Shown: positions 1-13,145, numbered from the stretch's first letter. The stretch: 64,000 bases of DNA from Cryptomeria japonica (GCF_030272615.1 NC_081414.1:234220733-234284732), one strand, 5' to 3'. Notes: a model not told the origin generated them from the sequence alone. Made by a program: numbers and translations.

Positions 1-1084
1 TCATGTAATGTATTATTCTTGTATGTAGTAGTTGAAACATTGTACTAGGAAAAGCTATGCACATGATGTATTTATGTAATTGTAATTCTAATAAGTTTGT
101 AAATGGAATTTAAGATTAGGATTACGTCATGGATTGTAATGAGACTATATGGTGTATCATGTTGTACTTGTAGAATAGAAGGAAATGACTTTATGTACAT
201 TGGAGTTATAATGGGTTACATTAAAAATGAAATGGATTTATATTATGGTGTCATTGTGTTAGTTGGAATTGATTTATGTATTTGTAATTAAGATGTAAAT
301 TAATGTGTCAAGGAACCTTAATGAATGGGTTAGTATTAATGAGAATGTTAGATAATATGAATAGAAGTATGATTCATGTAGATGCATTGGTAGAAAGGAA
401 ATTATGTATTGTGTGTAAGGGAATGTTAAGTAAGAAGATTGAATTAAGATTCTTTGATTATGCATTTAGAATTAATGTTAAAAGAAATGATCATGAAAGG
501 TATTAGATGCATTTGATGTATGGTTAGTTGAGTAAGGAAGGATCAAACATGCCTATGCATTAGGATTTACATTATCATGAAAAAAGAATAAGAGCATGTA
601 GATATGAAAGGATAGATTAAATCACATTTGGATTTGGTTCATAAAATGAATGTAGGATAAGGGGGTTGTCTTGGATTTAAAAGGAAGAATGTATCATGTT
701 AGTTGAATAATAGATTAGTATGCATATCATAATGGATAAATAATCTAGTAGGTTGCATATCTCATGGTTAGGAAATGAATTTATGATGCATTAGATTAAG
801 ATGGAATATGTTTATTATGTGAATGGGATGGCATTATGGTAGTTAATTAAGTAATCACGCTCAAGTACCCTAGGGAGAGGTTAATGATGATATGTCATTT
901 CCACTTGCGTAAATTAATGAAATGTGTAACGATGTATGTTCCTAATGGATAAATGGTTAAAGAATATAATTAGATGGAGATGTTATGTGTTACATTAGTT
1001 ATGGATAGATGCAAAAAAAAAATTATTATCTCCATTATCGTGTTGGTAGCGTAATTTCTCTAGGGTATTTTGGCGGGCATTACA
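1..1084 (-). repeat. LTR-like fragment, reverse orientation, cut by the window edge
   Basis: Read on the minus strand, this stretch starts at 1084 with TGTAATGCCCGCC, a TG start of the kind seen in plant gypsy LTRs, and runs off the left edge. It is AT-rich and its short ORFs on both strands resemble no protein. It does not resemble the 3' LTR of the Tat-like element that follows (24083-25828), so it is not that element's 5' LTR. It may belong to a chromovirus-like family, but no second copy in the window confirms this. Confidence 0.35.
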
Positions 1085-2018
1085 AGTACTCTCTTTATAT
1101 CAGATTGGTTTTCTTGCTTTGATGCTGTGTCTTTGCTACATGGTCAAACATTAAATAGTGGAATATCAACCAAGTTTTGTTAAAAACCTCAACAAGAATC
1201 TCAAAACTAAAAAAAAAATCCAAGTATCAACATCAACATCAAATCAAAATCAAACATTGCAACATTCAAGAAATGGAGAAAATTGTACTTTAAGTGATCT
1301 TAGGTTCTAGGCATTTAGTCCATACATGGTCTCTTTAGTGTCCTCATATTACACAAAGACCTTGCACAAGTCCTCACTTCTCGTAGGAATAGCTTCAATT
1401 TGTGTCAAAGATTGCATCCATTTAATCATTGCATCATCATCTAAGTTCATATTAGGATCCACCTTGGTCTTGCATTATCACAATAGGGTGCATTAGATTC
1501 CAAATCTACCATCTTAGTTTCAAAGTTAACCCTTGTATAGTCTGCATTTTGGTTCATCACTCAATAGAAGTCTTAAGAGTATATCCTTTGCATGGGTCTA
1601 AAAGGCGATGATGATTTCCCATTTGAACAACCCAATCTTGAGCCAGATAATGATTAGTTAGAAATAATTGATGGTTTGGATAATATTGCTTAGGAAGTGA
1701 GAATTGATCTTCACCAATATGAGGAATTCGAAGATGTTATAGATGATGAAATTCAAAAATCTATCCGCCTTGATATGAAACTAGAAAAAGAAATCAAGGA
1801 ACAAAGAGAACAAGAAGAATTTTGGCAATTTGTTGAAAAACTCAAGGTAGATAGTCCAATTCCTCGTTAGAGACCTTAGTAGAATGTCATCATTTATAGA
1901 TTGCATACATTCATAGTCTGTCATTACATAAGTCTTGCATCCATATTAATCTACCATTTGCATTTTATAATATCATAGTGAGTCATAGAGAGTTAAGATC
2001 ACTTTTAGAGATACATTG
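1085..2018 (+). other. 5' leader of the Tat-like element with a decayed acidic reading frame
   Basis: No intact gene. Between about 1594 and 1870 one frame reads as a Glu/Asp/Lys-rich segment with three stops and a likely coiled-coil stretch (EKEIKEQREQEEFWQF). It could be an upstream ORF or a displaced piece of gag. The rest is AT-rich and uninformative. No convincing primer-binding site was found. Confidence 0.4.
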
Positions 2019-4380
2019 ATGCCATTAACAAGATCACAAAAAGCTAAGATGGATCCAAACAATGAACCCTTGTTAAATCCCACTTGGAATATGGATTATT
2101 CATGAATCAACAATCACAAGGTAGAAGACCTGCAATGTTACCAACAAATATCAACAGGATGCCTTCCATAGATGAAATCCAACATATTCTAACATAAGAG
2201 GAATTGGATGCATCCCAACAAGATCCAACACTTCTCATGGTTTTGAATGCACTCATCAATAATGATATAGATTGATATCTCACACTTTTAGTTCAAAATG
2301 GGGCCAAGTTACCCCCAGGTGTTGACGTTCCAGCAATCTTGCCACCAGGGGTAATATTGACCCAAAATGTAACTCAAGCATGGCACAAACTCAAGCAGCA
2401 ACAACTCACACTCAATCAACAACTACATCTTCAAGCACTAGTATCACATCTCAAACCACACCAAGTGTTAAAATGTCAAGCATGTTGAATACTTCAACCC
2501 AAGCTATAACAACCATGTCTCAAAATACTATCTCCACAATTACATCTCAACCTACAGTATTAGTTGCCATTGGATCCACATACGGTGGTCAGAATGTGAA
2601 CCAAGGATCAACAGGAACAAATAGCTCAAGCTAGCCAAATATCAACACACAATTTGCATATTTCACACCACCTAGTGGAATTCAAGGCACACAATTACAT
2701 GGTCAGTCAACATTCCAAAAAGTTCCAAGATACTCAAACACTATTCCTTTTGTGGGAAATACTTATAGGGTCAACACACCTTTGACCCAAACAAAGATCT
2801 TGGCTCAACATTTAGAGAGCCTCCAAAAGAAGATACCAACATGCAAACAATGAATGAGAAGAAGCACTATACTATGGAGGATTTTGTCCTTATCCTTTTG
2901 ATATGACTTTTTATATGCCACCTTTTCCACCACATTTTGAGACACTGAGGTTTGACAAGTATAGAGTGAAAGGTGATCCCCGGTATCATGTTAGATAATT
3001 CCTCACAACATGTATCGAAGTGACCCATGAAGACACATACTTGATGTGCCTATTCCCCAAAAGTCTTGGAGGGACCGTATTATAATGGTTTTCACATCTA
3101 CTGCCTAAGATTACTTCATGGGGTGAGTTGGCTGATCTATTCATCACAAACTTTTCACACAACATAGACAATCCATTTACCCTAATGGATCTGTGTGCAA
3201 CCAAATAAAAGGAAGGTGAAGCATTTGCTACATTCTTGCAAAGATGGAGAGTTATCTACTGCAGGTGTCTCAGTAACATTCCCGAAGTTGAGCAAGTAGA
3301 CATTTTTACTGATAATCTTGTTCCCCAAGTCAAATATCCATTGTAAATGCAATGTTTAAGCACTTTCAAAGAAATCATAGAAAAGGGCATAAAGTGCGGG
3401 AAGGGCTTGTTAGAACAAGTAATATTGAAACATCACAAGGATAATGGACCAACCATAAATGCAAGCAATGAAAAGCTGAAATTTTGGTCTAGAAACAAGA
3501 ATGTCACAAACGATGGGGTTGTGGATGCCCATGTTGTCAATAGAGCTCAACCAATGGTATCACTTCAAGGACCAGTTGATTATTTTAATAGGAATAAAAC
3601 TCAAAACAACAACGTAAATGCCAACACGGCTTAGTCAAGCAATCCAAGACCCCCAAGGATCAATGCACCAAAAACAAATTTCACACCATTGGGGGAACCG
3701 ATTGAGTCAGTTCTTAAGAATTTGATACAAAATAATGTCATAACTTTGCCAGAGGCTTGACCATATGAACTTGCTCCATTCAAGCCTGCTTGGTGGAATG
3801 ACAATGATTTTTGTGAATACGACTGTTCCAAAGACCACAAAACAACAAGCTGTTACAAACTCAAGAACCTGATACAAGACCTTATTGATCAAGGTGATAT
3901 CACTATGGATGCCAATAAGAGATCAACTAATATAGACCACACCATATTCAAAGACCCTTTTATTAAGCACGATAAAGGGAAATCTTCTAGCTTAGGGACA
4001 CAAAATAATACTGTAAACTACACCAATGTGGCATATGATTATACAATCAATGCAATCAGTGCAGGAGATGCAATAGTAGCCACAATTACCATCAACCCAA
4101 GGAACCAAGATTGTGTAGTTATCACCCACAGATCAAAGGTCACATTACAAGGTGTCCCAAATGACACTTCTCCACCAACAAGCAACTATAAAGTGGTTGA
4201 TCAACTAAGAAAGACCCCAACTCAAATTTTATTATTTGAATTGCTTTGCATCTCACCAGCCCACAAGGCAGTCCTAGATAAGGCATTACAAGATTCTGTT
4301 GCTACCAGAGATATAGACAAAAATACATTTCAATCCATTGTTGGAAACTTGGCAGCTTCCAAGGTAGCATTCACAAGGTA
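2019..4380 (+). pseudogene. gag polyprotein of the Tat-like element
   Basis: Gag forms the cytoplasmic virus-like particle that packages element RNA. I chose the ATG at 2019 because it opens MPLTRSQKAK, a basic start common in plant gypsy gag. A Thr/Ser/Gln-rich linker follows (2380-2634). The capsid-like Retrotrans_gag region runs about 2930-3410, with the WFSHLLPKITSWGELADLF block. A zinc-knuckle-like CEYDCSKDHKTTSC lies near 3815. The frame is broken by several stops and at least one shift near 2370, so no full-length protein is possible. Protease follows directly, as expected for a gag-pol transcript. Assignment to gag is firm; exact ends are approximate. Confidence 0.7.
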
Positions 4381-4429
4381 GCATTCACTAAGCAGGATGT
4401 ACCAACAGAGATGCCCATGCATAATGATC

Positions 4430-4850
4430 CTCTTCACCTAGAATTGTTCATAAGAAGAAAATCAAAAGAGTGCTAATAGACGGTGGAGCTGGACTCAATA
4501 TATGCACTCTAAATTTGATCAAGGCTTTGGGATACTCACAAAATCATACTAATCCTACCAAGAGAATCAATATAAAAGCTTATGATGATGAAGAACATCC
4601 CTCCAAGGGTGTTGTAACCTTGCCAGTGCAAGTAGGACTAGTTACCACATATATCACCTTCCAAGTCTTAGATAGAGAATTGGGGTACAACATGCTACTA
4701 GGATGCCCATGGATACATTCCATGCGGGCAATGCCATCAAGTTTTCACCAATGTATTAAGTTCCCTTACAATGGCATTAAGGTCACCATACAAGGTGATC
4801 CAAACCCTTTTCAACATTACAATTACCTAAGAGCAAGCACAAATAATTAA
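4430..4850 (+). pseudogene. Retroviral-type aspartic protease domain of the Tat-like element
   Basis: This pepsin-like protease would cut the gag-pol polyprotein inside the particle. The active-site loop reads LIDGGAGLNICT, with Asp in place and the usual D-[ST]-G changed to D-G-G. The downstream flap and core segments (YDDEEHPSKGVVTLPVQVG, then YNMLLGCPWIHSM) match the plant gypsy protease pattern, ending in the typical LG-PWI--- motif. An open frame of 126 codons covers 4470-4850. It sits between gag and RT, as the family predicts. It may act only as part of a larger precursor, which here is broken upstream and downstream. Confidence 0.7.
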
Positions 4851-6372
4851 GTACCCATCAATCAGGCAACTTTGCTCCACATACAAATGGAATCTCTAAA
4901 GATTACAAAAACACCAACATCATCATCTTGCACACCTTCGACACCTCCTCTTCAAATCATAGATGAAGTGTGTGGAGAGTACTCATGTTCTAGAACATTG
5001 CCAGTTGGACAGCTATCTCCCAAGTCTTTTGGGAGAACATTATCAAATCTAACCAAGAAAGATAAAGGGAAAGAAATTGTTCGTTTTTCTGATTCTTGTT
5101 CTTTTATCAGGTGGGGGGAGCTTAATGAAGAATCTCTAGATGAAGACATCAATGGATGGTTGCATAAAGAAGAAAATGACACTACAAACATCAAACTCCT
5201 CTTAGATCAATATGGTAATGGTTTCAAGATGGTAAAGCAACATGGTTATGATGGAACCACAAGCTTGGGGGCCCATGCACAGGGCATCATAGTGCCCATA
5301 TTACCTTCAGAGAATCCAAAAAATTGGGGATTAGGGTACACTGGATTGACAAGAAAAAGAGGAACAACTAGACCAGATACCCCAATTATTCAAAACTTAC
5401 CAGTAACAAGTGAAGATCATAACTTTGAATCGCCAAGACCAAACAACACATTACAAAAGGTCTTCCAGCCAGTATTTCATGTGAATACAATGATAGAAAT
5501 AGGAATTGCATACTTCCACACCACCATCATCAACTAGTACATCAACAGAAATGAGGATAACACCCACAAGAGATGGTGATTCAATATTACCCCTATATCT
5601 TATTCAAGCACTTAATGAGGCCTCTATCACAGAAGAAGAATACACAAGTCTCTCCCAATCATCATCAATACAACTGATAACCCTCTTTCTCCAATTGAAG
5701 AAATTGATGAATATGAATTAGATAGAGAAACATTTATACAGAGTATAACCGACTCACATGATTATGAGTTTCTATATCTACACAGTTGCATCACATTTTC
5801 AGCGTTTAGAGCTTATGACAACCAACCGATTATGGATGACGACATTGAATATGAAGACATATCAATCGACCCACTATTAGTCAAGTATGTTTTTGACATC
5901 AAAATCTACATGATCTCAACAACATCTCCTCCTACTAAAAAAAGAGATCTTTGTCTCATGTACCCTCACCTAATCAATTGGGGGCAAGAAAGACAACCAC
6001 AATTAGATTGGTTTCAAAATGATGAAGCTATAGCTGAATTCTTGGGTGTAAGGGATGGACTTCCTTATGATAAATATAAAGCTAGCTTCACCATAGATCT
6101 AGTTAGAACTGCATACTTTGGGGAAGCAAGCTCCTCTTCCAAACCAGATGATGAAAATGAAGTAGGATGTATGTTTCACAACAGATTAGACACTCTTCCT
6201 ATAGACAAAGAATAGTCAGCATTACTGGTTGAGGAAACTAAAGAGATCAATATCAGAGACACTGAGACAGTGCATAAGATACACTTGGCAAAATATTTGA
6301 ATCCAATGGAAAAATAAGTTTATTAAATTTTTTACACAAAGGCCAATCAACATTGCATGGTCTTATTTTGAT
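4851..6372 (+). pseudogene. Protease-RT linker of the Tat-like element, with a weak G-patch-like segment
   Basis: Two open stretches (4872-5537 and 5832-6215) join the protease to RT. The first carries LLLDQYGNGFKMVKQHGYDG, then a Gly-rich run to LGYTG near 5340; this resembles the G-patch-like module some Tat elements carry between protease and RT, but the match is loose. The second stretch is acidic and includes MDDDIEYEDISIDPLL. A frame change near 5510 and stops near 5720 and 6213 break it. I can assign position and context, not an activity. Confidence 0.5.
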
Positions 6373-7149
6373 ATGTCAGGGTTAGATCCCGAGTTTATCT
6401 TGCATCATCTTTCATTACTTCGAGGAGTGAAACCATACAAGAAGAAGCTCAGGAAGATGCATCCTCATATAGCTCTATTGGTCAAAATTGAATTACAAAA
6501 ATTATTAGACGTGGGTTTCATCAGACCCATAGACTATGCAGAATGGATCTCAAATCTAGTCCTAGTAACCAAGCATACTGGAGGTATCAAAATATGTACC
6601 AACTTCAGGGATCTCAACAAGGCCTGCCCAAAGGATAATTTTCCACTCCCTAACATAGACATGATAGTGGACTTGATAGCTAGACATGAAATGCTGTCAC
6701 TCATGGACAATTTTTTTGGTTATAACCAAATCAAGCTCGCACTAGAAGATCAACATAAAACAACTTTCACTTGTCCTTGGGGAACATATTGTTGGAATGT
6801 GATGCCTTTTGGCCTTAAAAATGTCGGTGCTACTTATCAGAGGGCAATGACCACCTTGTTTCATGACATGATACAAAAAATCATGAAAGACTATGTAGTT
6901 GATTTAATGGCTAAATCCACAACAAGGGATGATCATCTGGATGTCTTAGCTAAAATATTTGAAATAGTTGACCAATACAATGCTCGTCTTAGTCCCAAAA
7001 AGTGTATGTTTGGAGTAACATCTGGTAAACTATTGGGGTTCATTTTATCAAGCCGTGACATAGAAATACATCCAAAAAATGTAAAAGCTATATTAGACAT
7101 GTCATCACCCACCACATTCAAGAAATTAAGAAGTTTGCAAGGGAGACTA
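6373..7149 (+). pseudogene. Reverse transcriptase domain of the Tat-like element, split by a copia insertion
   Basis: RT copies the element RNA into DNA within the particle. The segment contains the fingers and palm blocks: DVGFIRPIDYAEWISNLVLV, then KICTNFRDLNKACPKDNFPL, then MDNFFGYNQIKLA with the first catalytic Asp, then WGTYCWNVMPFGLKN. The catalytic box that should read YVDD reads YVVD near 6895, so one metal-binding Asp is lost and the enzyme should be dead. The frame runs to 7149, where a copia element interrupts it. The same frame resumes at 14612, with the usual lead-in to RNase H. The thumb and connection are therefore present but displaced. Confidence 0.85.
7145..7149 (+). repeat. 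Target-site duplication, left copy
   Basis: GACTA immediately precedes the TG of the 5' LTR and recurs directly after the CA of the 3' LTR (14607-14611). Five bases is the usual duplication length for copia integrase. Confidence 0.85.
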
Positions 7150-8608
7150 TGTTGGCATTTGCATGAAGATTGCATTAATGAAATGTTATGTTGTCATTAA
7201 TGTCAATTAACTGGTAATGATGTAATAATATTATTATAATATTGTTTTGTAACCGGTAGGAAGAAATAGTGAAGGGAATTGAAATCGGTAAGTGAGCCTG
7301 TGAAGGAAACCGATATTAATAGAGATGAAGTGAGATCAACTGGTAAACCGTACTTGTTGATATGATAAACCCTAACTGATGAAGCTTGGTGAATGGGTTG
7401 TATTGGTGTATGATCTAATGATGGATGCTAATGATTATGACATGTATGCATGTTGTATGAGAAGATTTTCAAATGGTTTTTGGCACATAGAGATAATGGG
7501 TTTTGTCTTGGGAATGAGTAAGTTCATTGCATGTAATAAAAACTGTGTGATGAGTTACAGTATTCGATGAAGCGGTGATCAAGGAGCGGTCAAGGATATC
7601 TTGAATGATGTGAATTTGATTTCTATGTAATTTGCTATGTAATCCAATGGTCATACTTGACTGATTTGTTTGTAATCTCTATGAGATGTTTAGGTTTGTG
7701 ATGCGTTATCGACCTATTGTTTTGTTTATAAGATCGATGAGTTTTTTTGTTGTTGTAGTGTTGGCAATTTGTGGTTGAGAGTAAGAGAGTGTGGTTACCA
7801 AACCAGGAGTTATATCTACAGTATGTTTAAAGGAAAATAGGAGCATGAAAAGGATCTAAACAAGTAAGTGTAGTGCTATTCAAACAGATCAAAAAACCCT
7901 TGTTGTTCTTTAACAATTACAACAGTCAAAGCCCTTAACTGGGTAAGCCCTAACAAGCTTAGTGTTATCTAAATCCTCTAACCAGGTGGTCCATTAGCTT
8001 GGATTTCAAATCCTCTACCGAGGTTACTCCTAATAGGGTATTGCTTCTAATATGGCATTATAGTCAATCCCTTAACCGGGTGGTCCCTAACAAGATCTGT
8101 TCTTAACAGGACTTTTATAAAGCTTTAACAGGCTTGGATCCTAATAGGGCGAACTTTAGAAGATTTCAAAATACTTGTGGGTATTCATCCCCACCGTGGT
8201 TTTTCCCATTTGGGTTTCCACATCAAAATTATTGTGTCAAGTGGTGAATGTTTTTGTGGTTATGTTTGATATGGTTAATTTGCTTAACTGGTTAATCCAC
8301 TATGATATGTTATGTTAACCAAAAGCAATCTGAAATATGTTTTAACTACTGTTAGTAAAGTATTTGAATGATTTAGTCAAAAGGTTTTGAGATTTTCAAA
8401 GATGTTTTACTGTTAGTCTGTTATAACAGTCAACCGGTTAAACTTGTCAGTAATATTGCATTTGAAGTTTAGTGTTTAAACCAGTCAAATCTGAGTTTGA
8501 CTTGAGAGGTTATTTTTGTTTGGTGAAAAGTTTATATCAGTTTTCTATCAACTGATTCACCCCCCTCTCAATAGTTGATTGGATCCTTATTCTTTCATCA
8601 TACCATCA
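7150..8608 (+). repeat. 5' LTR of the nested copia element
   Basis: It starts TGTTGGCATTTGC and ends TACCATCA. It carries a C-rich block near the end (TTCACCCCCCTCTC near 8558) and a core near 8185-8225 (CCCACCGTGGTTTTTCCC) that recurs in the other copia-type LTRs here. Simple repeats of the CTAACxGG type lie between 7925 and 8150. It is 1459 bp long. Confidence 0.92.
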
Positions 8609-8623
8609 ATTGGTATCAGAGCA
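8609..8623 (+). other. Primer-binding site (initiator Met tRNA)
   Basis: TGGTATCAGAGC directly after the 5' LTR is complementary to the 3' end of plant initiator methionine tRNA, the standard copia primer. It fixes the LTR end and the element's orientation. Confidence 0.9.
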
Positions 8624-8669
8624 TTTCAGGTCCTCTAAGGCCCAAGCCTAACAACTTGAGGTAAAGATC

Positions 8670-9660
8670 TTGAAGAACATGATGAAGAAAGAAGGTCCAA
8701 AGTTTAATAGAGAGAACTACAAAATATGGAGTGATAGAATGAAAATCTATATCAAGAGTCTAGGAAGTCAATACTGGGAACATGTTGGTACTCAATATGT
8801 TGCACCTAGTGGGATTATGACTGATGATCAGAAGAAAGAGCAACAAGAAAATAATCAAGCATTGGAGGCCATTATCAGTTCTTTGTTTGATGTAGAGTAT
8901 GTAGATGTCCATGGTCTGGAGACTTCTTATGAGGTATGGAAGAAACTTGAAGAGATCTATAATGGTGATGAGCATGTGAATATTTCCAAAGAAGAGAGTC
9001 TAAGAGGAAAATTTGATGACATGTGGATAGATGAAGGTGAGAATATACAACAATATGGTCATATGATCAAAGAGATAGTTGGTGAGATCAAGAGTGCTGG
9101 TGGTAAAGTGGAAGATGCCACATTGGTTAGCAAGGTGTTGAGAACCCTTCTATCGGTCTATGCTATCTGAGTTGCAGCCATTTAGGAGCTAAAGTCTATT
9201 GATAAAACTAAGGTAACCCTTGACTCCATCATTGGTAAGCTTACTACATTTGAATTAAATGGTTATGATGGTAGTGTTTAGAAATATGAATCTGCATTTA
9301 GAGCTTCAATTTCTAATCCTCCTATGAGGAAAAGTAGAGATGTTAGTCACAACTATGAATCTAGATCCAATAGAGAAATTGATGATGAAGATAGTCTGGT
9401 TGATCTTGAAGCATTGTTGGTCAAGCAATTTCCTAGAGGTACCGGTAAGTAGGGAGGTAAATTACCTCTGAAATGTTTTGCATGCATCAAGATTGGACAC
9501 ATTGCAGCTAACTGTCCTAATGGTGACAATAAGCATAATCGCGAGAAGGTCAAGAAGTACAAAGGAAAAGGAAAAATTGATTGTCTCATTGCAGTTGATG
9601 GTATTATCATTGATGAGGAATCTGAGGGAGATGCTAATGAAGACATTGGTTTTTGTAGCC
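8670..9660 (+). pseudogene. gag of the nested copia element
   Basis: This copia-type gag (DUF4219/UBN2 family) would assemble particles. The N-terminus KFNRENYKIWSDRMKIYIKS and the following YEVWKKLEEIYNGDE are the usual helices. The conserved VSKVLRTLLSVYAI block sits at 9124-9165, where a TGA ends the first 166 codons. The same frame continues past further stops near 9186, 9280 and 9450 to a zinc knuckle, CFACIKIGHIAANC (9475-9517), spaced C-x2-C-x4-H-x4-C. A shift near 9480-9660 moves the frame into pol. Most stops fit C-to-T change in Gln or Arg codons. Confidence 0.85.
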
Positions 9661-12600
9661 ATTAAAGAGGAGACATCTAATCAGAAGACATTAGTTTCTC
9701 TTATGGATAATTCTGATGATTGGATCATTGATAGTGGTTGTTCACATCACATGACCGGTGATCGGAGTAAATTTATTACTTTGAAGGAATTTGATGGAGG
9801 AGTTGTAAGATTTGGAAATGACTCACCCTACATGGTAAAAGGAAAGGGAACCATGTCTCTTAATGGAAAGAGCAATGCAAATGATGTCTACTCGGTTGAA
9901 GGATTAAAGCACAATATTTTGAGTGTTGCTCAACTAAATGATATAGGTTATCCATTGGAATTCAAGAATGGAATGTGCAAAATATATGGGAGAAAAGGTG
10001 AACTAATTGCAACCATCAAGCAGACAAAAGGTAACCCATTTGACCTGAATCCTAAAGTCAACAACTATGTAATTGCTAAAATAGATGACAGTTGGATTTG
10101 GCATAGGAGATTTTGTCATATAAATTTTGATAATATTGTTAAGGCCAGTAAGTCCAAGTCAATAAGAGGTTTGCCTCAATTGGAAAAATCGGTGAATGCT
10201 CTATGTAAGGAATGTCAGTTGGGAAAGATGTCATCCTCAACTTTTAAGAGAAAATATTTTTTAGCAGAGCATCTGTTAGATTTGGTTCATACAGATCTCT
10301 GTGGACCCATAAGGACTAAAAGTATTCAAGGTGAAAGATATTTTATGATCTTCACTAATGATTGCTCAAGAATGATGTGGGTCACATTCTTGAAGGATAA
10401 AACATAAGCATTTAGAAAGTTCAAGGCATTTAGGGCCTTAGCTGAAAAGGAAAGTGGCAAGAAGATAAAGTGTCTAAGGACTAATCAAGGTAGTGAATTT
10501 ACTTCAGAGGAATTCACTAGATATTGTGAAGACAATGGAATAAAGAGGCAACTTTCTGAACCGAGGGTACCACAACAAAATGGGATTGCAGAGAGGACCA
10601 ACTAGTTATTTGTTGAAGCTGCTAGAATGATGTTGATACAAGGAGGTGTAGCAAAAAATTTATGGAGAGAAGCTGTTAGCACAAATGTTTACACTATGAA
10701 TTGGATATTGGTTAAGAGAGGTAAAGATAAGACTCCTTATGGATACTGGTATGGTAGATCGCCTAATGTCAGTTATTTTAAGATATTTGGCAGTAAATGT
10801 TTTATAAAGAGAGGTGACTATGTTAGTGAGTTTGAGGCTAAAAGTGATGAAGGCATATTTCTTGGTTAGTCCACCAAGAGTGAGGCCTACAAATGTTACA
10901 ACAACCGAACACAGAGAATCATTAATAGTGCTGATGTTCGAGTGGATGAGCATCCTATAGTCTTAGGGGAAGCCAGTGTGGAGAAAATGGAAGAAGATCC
11001 TTGCATTCTCTTTTTGGAACCAAAACCGATGAAACCTGAAACTGGCAAAGAGAATGTTGTTGTACTAGTTCAACTAGAATAGGTAGATTCAGAAGATGAT
11101 CATAATGAAGAAGAAGAAGAACCTAAAGATAATGATCATATTATTCCGAGTTATGTGAGACTTAATCATAATCCTGACTAGATTATTGGAGATAAGGATG
11201 GTTGCGTGTTAACTAGAAGAATAATTAGAGAGAATTCTTGCATGATCTCCACTATTGAGCCTAGAACTGCTAAGGAATCATTTGGAGATGATTACTGGAA
11301 CAAAGCTATTGAGGAGGAGCTTGATTAAATTGAGAAGAACAATACATGGACCCTATTGCCCAAACCGGTGAATAAAAATGTGATAGGTACTAAGTGGGTA
11401 TTTAGGAATAAACTGAATGAAGATGGAGTAGTAGTCCAAAACAAAGCTAGATTGGTATGCAAAGGTTATGCACAAGAAGAAGGAGAAGACTATGGTGAGA
11501 CTTTTGCACTAGTGGCTAGAATGGAAGGTTTCGGGACTTTACTTACTTTTGCAGCATATAAGGGATTCAAAGTATATCAGATGGATGTGAAGTCAACATT
11601 TCTAAATGGAATACTGGAAGAAGAAGTATACATTGAGCAGCCAAATGGTTATGCTTTAACTGATGCAAAGGATATGGTTTGTAAATTGCACAAGGCATTA
11701 TATGGTTTGAAGCAAGCACCGAGGACATGGTATGAAAGGTTACATTCACACCTGATGAAGGTAGGTTTTTAGAGAACCAATGAAGATGGCAACATATATC
11801 TCAAATCTGAAGGAGATAAGATACTAGTTAGTGAAGTGTTTGTAGATGATATAATATTTGGAGGCAATGATGACATGAGTGATGACTTTACAAATGAAAT
11901 GAAAAGTGAGTTTGAAATGTCTCTAGTGGGAGAGATAAAAAATTTCATAGGATTACAAATTCAACATATGAAGAGTGGTATTTTTATCACACAATCTAAG
12001 TATGTGAAAGAGGTATTGAAGACATTTGGAATGAGTGACTGTAAACCAGTTGGGACACCAATGGTTATAGGTTGTAAATTGTCTAAGGAGGATAAAGCCA
12101 CATCTATTGATGAAAAGGAGTACACGTCAAAGATAGGGAAATTACACTGTGTTTTTCACAGCAGACCAGATATTGCTCATGGAGTTGGTTTAGTTTCCAT
12201 ATTTTAGAAGAATCCAAAGGAGACACATTTAATAGCAACCAAGAGGATATTCAGATATTTGAAAGGTACTGTTGACTATGGTTTATGGTATCCATATGCA
12301 GGTAACTTTGATTTGAAGGTGTATACAGATGAAAATTGGGCAGGTAATGTTGATGATAGGAAGAGGACAATTGATGGTGCATTCTTTCTTGGAGGAAGAC
12401 TTGTATCTTGGAGTAGCAAGAAGTAGAGCTGTATATCACAGTCCACTGCTGAAGCTGAATATGTTGCAGCGTATATGAATTGTACCCAGGCTATCTGGAT
12501 GAAACACATTCTGGAAGGATTCAAGATGAAGATTATAGATTTATTAAAGATCTTATGCGACAACACCAATGCCATTAATATTTCAAAACACTGCTATTTT

Positions 12601-12793
12601 GCATGCTAGAACCAAGCATATTGAGCTGAAATATCATTTCTTGAGAGGAAAAGTGCAGACTAAAGATGCATTATTGGAGCATGTATCTACCAAGGAGCAG
12701 ATAGCATATATCTTTACAAAACCTCTACCTAAAACTACTTTTGAGTATCTTAGAGGTCATCTAGGGGTTGTGCCCCTACATGAGATCAATTGA
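9661..12793 (+). pseudogene. pol of the nested copia element (protease, integrase, RT, RNase H)
   Basis: One frame carries the copia order with many stops. Protease has WIIDSGCSHHMTG (9722-9760). The pre-integrase zinc region has WHRRFCHINF and CKECQLGK. The integrase core has HTDLCGP, but the second catalytic Asp is Asn (LRTNQGSEF near 10480), followed by NGIAERTN. RT has TKWVFRNKLNEDG, VYQMDVKSTFLNG and an intact FVDDIIFGG (11840-11866). RNase H shows DENWAGNVDDRKRT and QSTAEAEYVAA. The last part (12569-12793), ending GVVPLHEIN, is shifted one base. Stops lie near 10405, 10603, 10866, 11060, 11178, 11326, 11770, 12205 and 12424. The domains are certain; the protein is dead. Confidence 0.92.
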
Positions 12794-13145
12794 GCATGAT
12801 GTAGAATACATGAGTCTTGAAGAAAATTAGAAAATATTGAAGTAGGATTGGTGTAGAGTGGAGTTATTCCACAGGGGGAGTATCAAGTTGCAGGTTGATG
12901 ATGCTGAACAATGAAGTTTGACAATGCATGTTTTACTTTCACTTTGGTATTTTTGCCAAAGGGGGAGAAGAACTATATGATTGGGGAGAATAATTGTATG
13001 ATTGACAAAGAGAAGATCTGTAGCTAGTTACTGGATGAAGACATGGAGACTTAGTTGAAGGAGAGTACATGGTAAAATTTAAACTAGGATTCCTATTCAC
13101 AATCATAGCAATCAAGGGTACTGATACTTGTATTGCCATCAATGA

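Noticed and set aside
103-506. Three overlapping ORFs of 62-67 codons on both strands
   Set aside because: Met/Tyr/Cys-rich chance frames in AT-rich LTR-like sequence, with no domain pattern.
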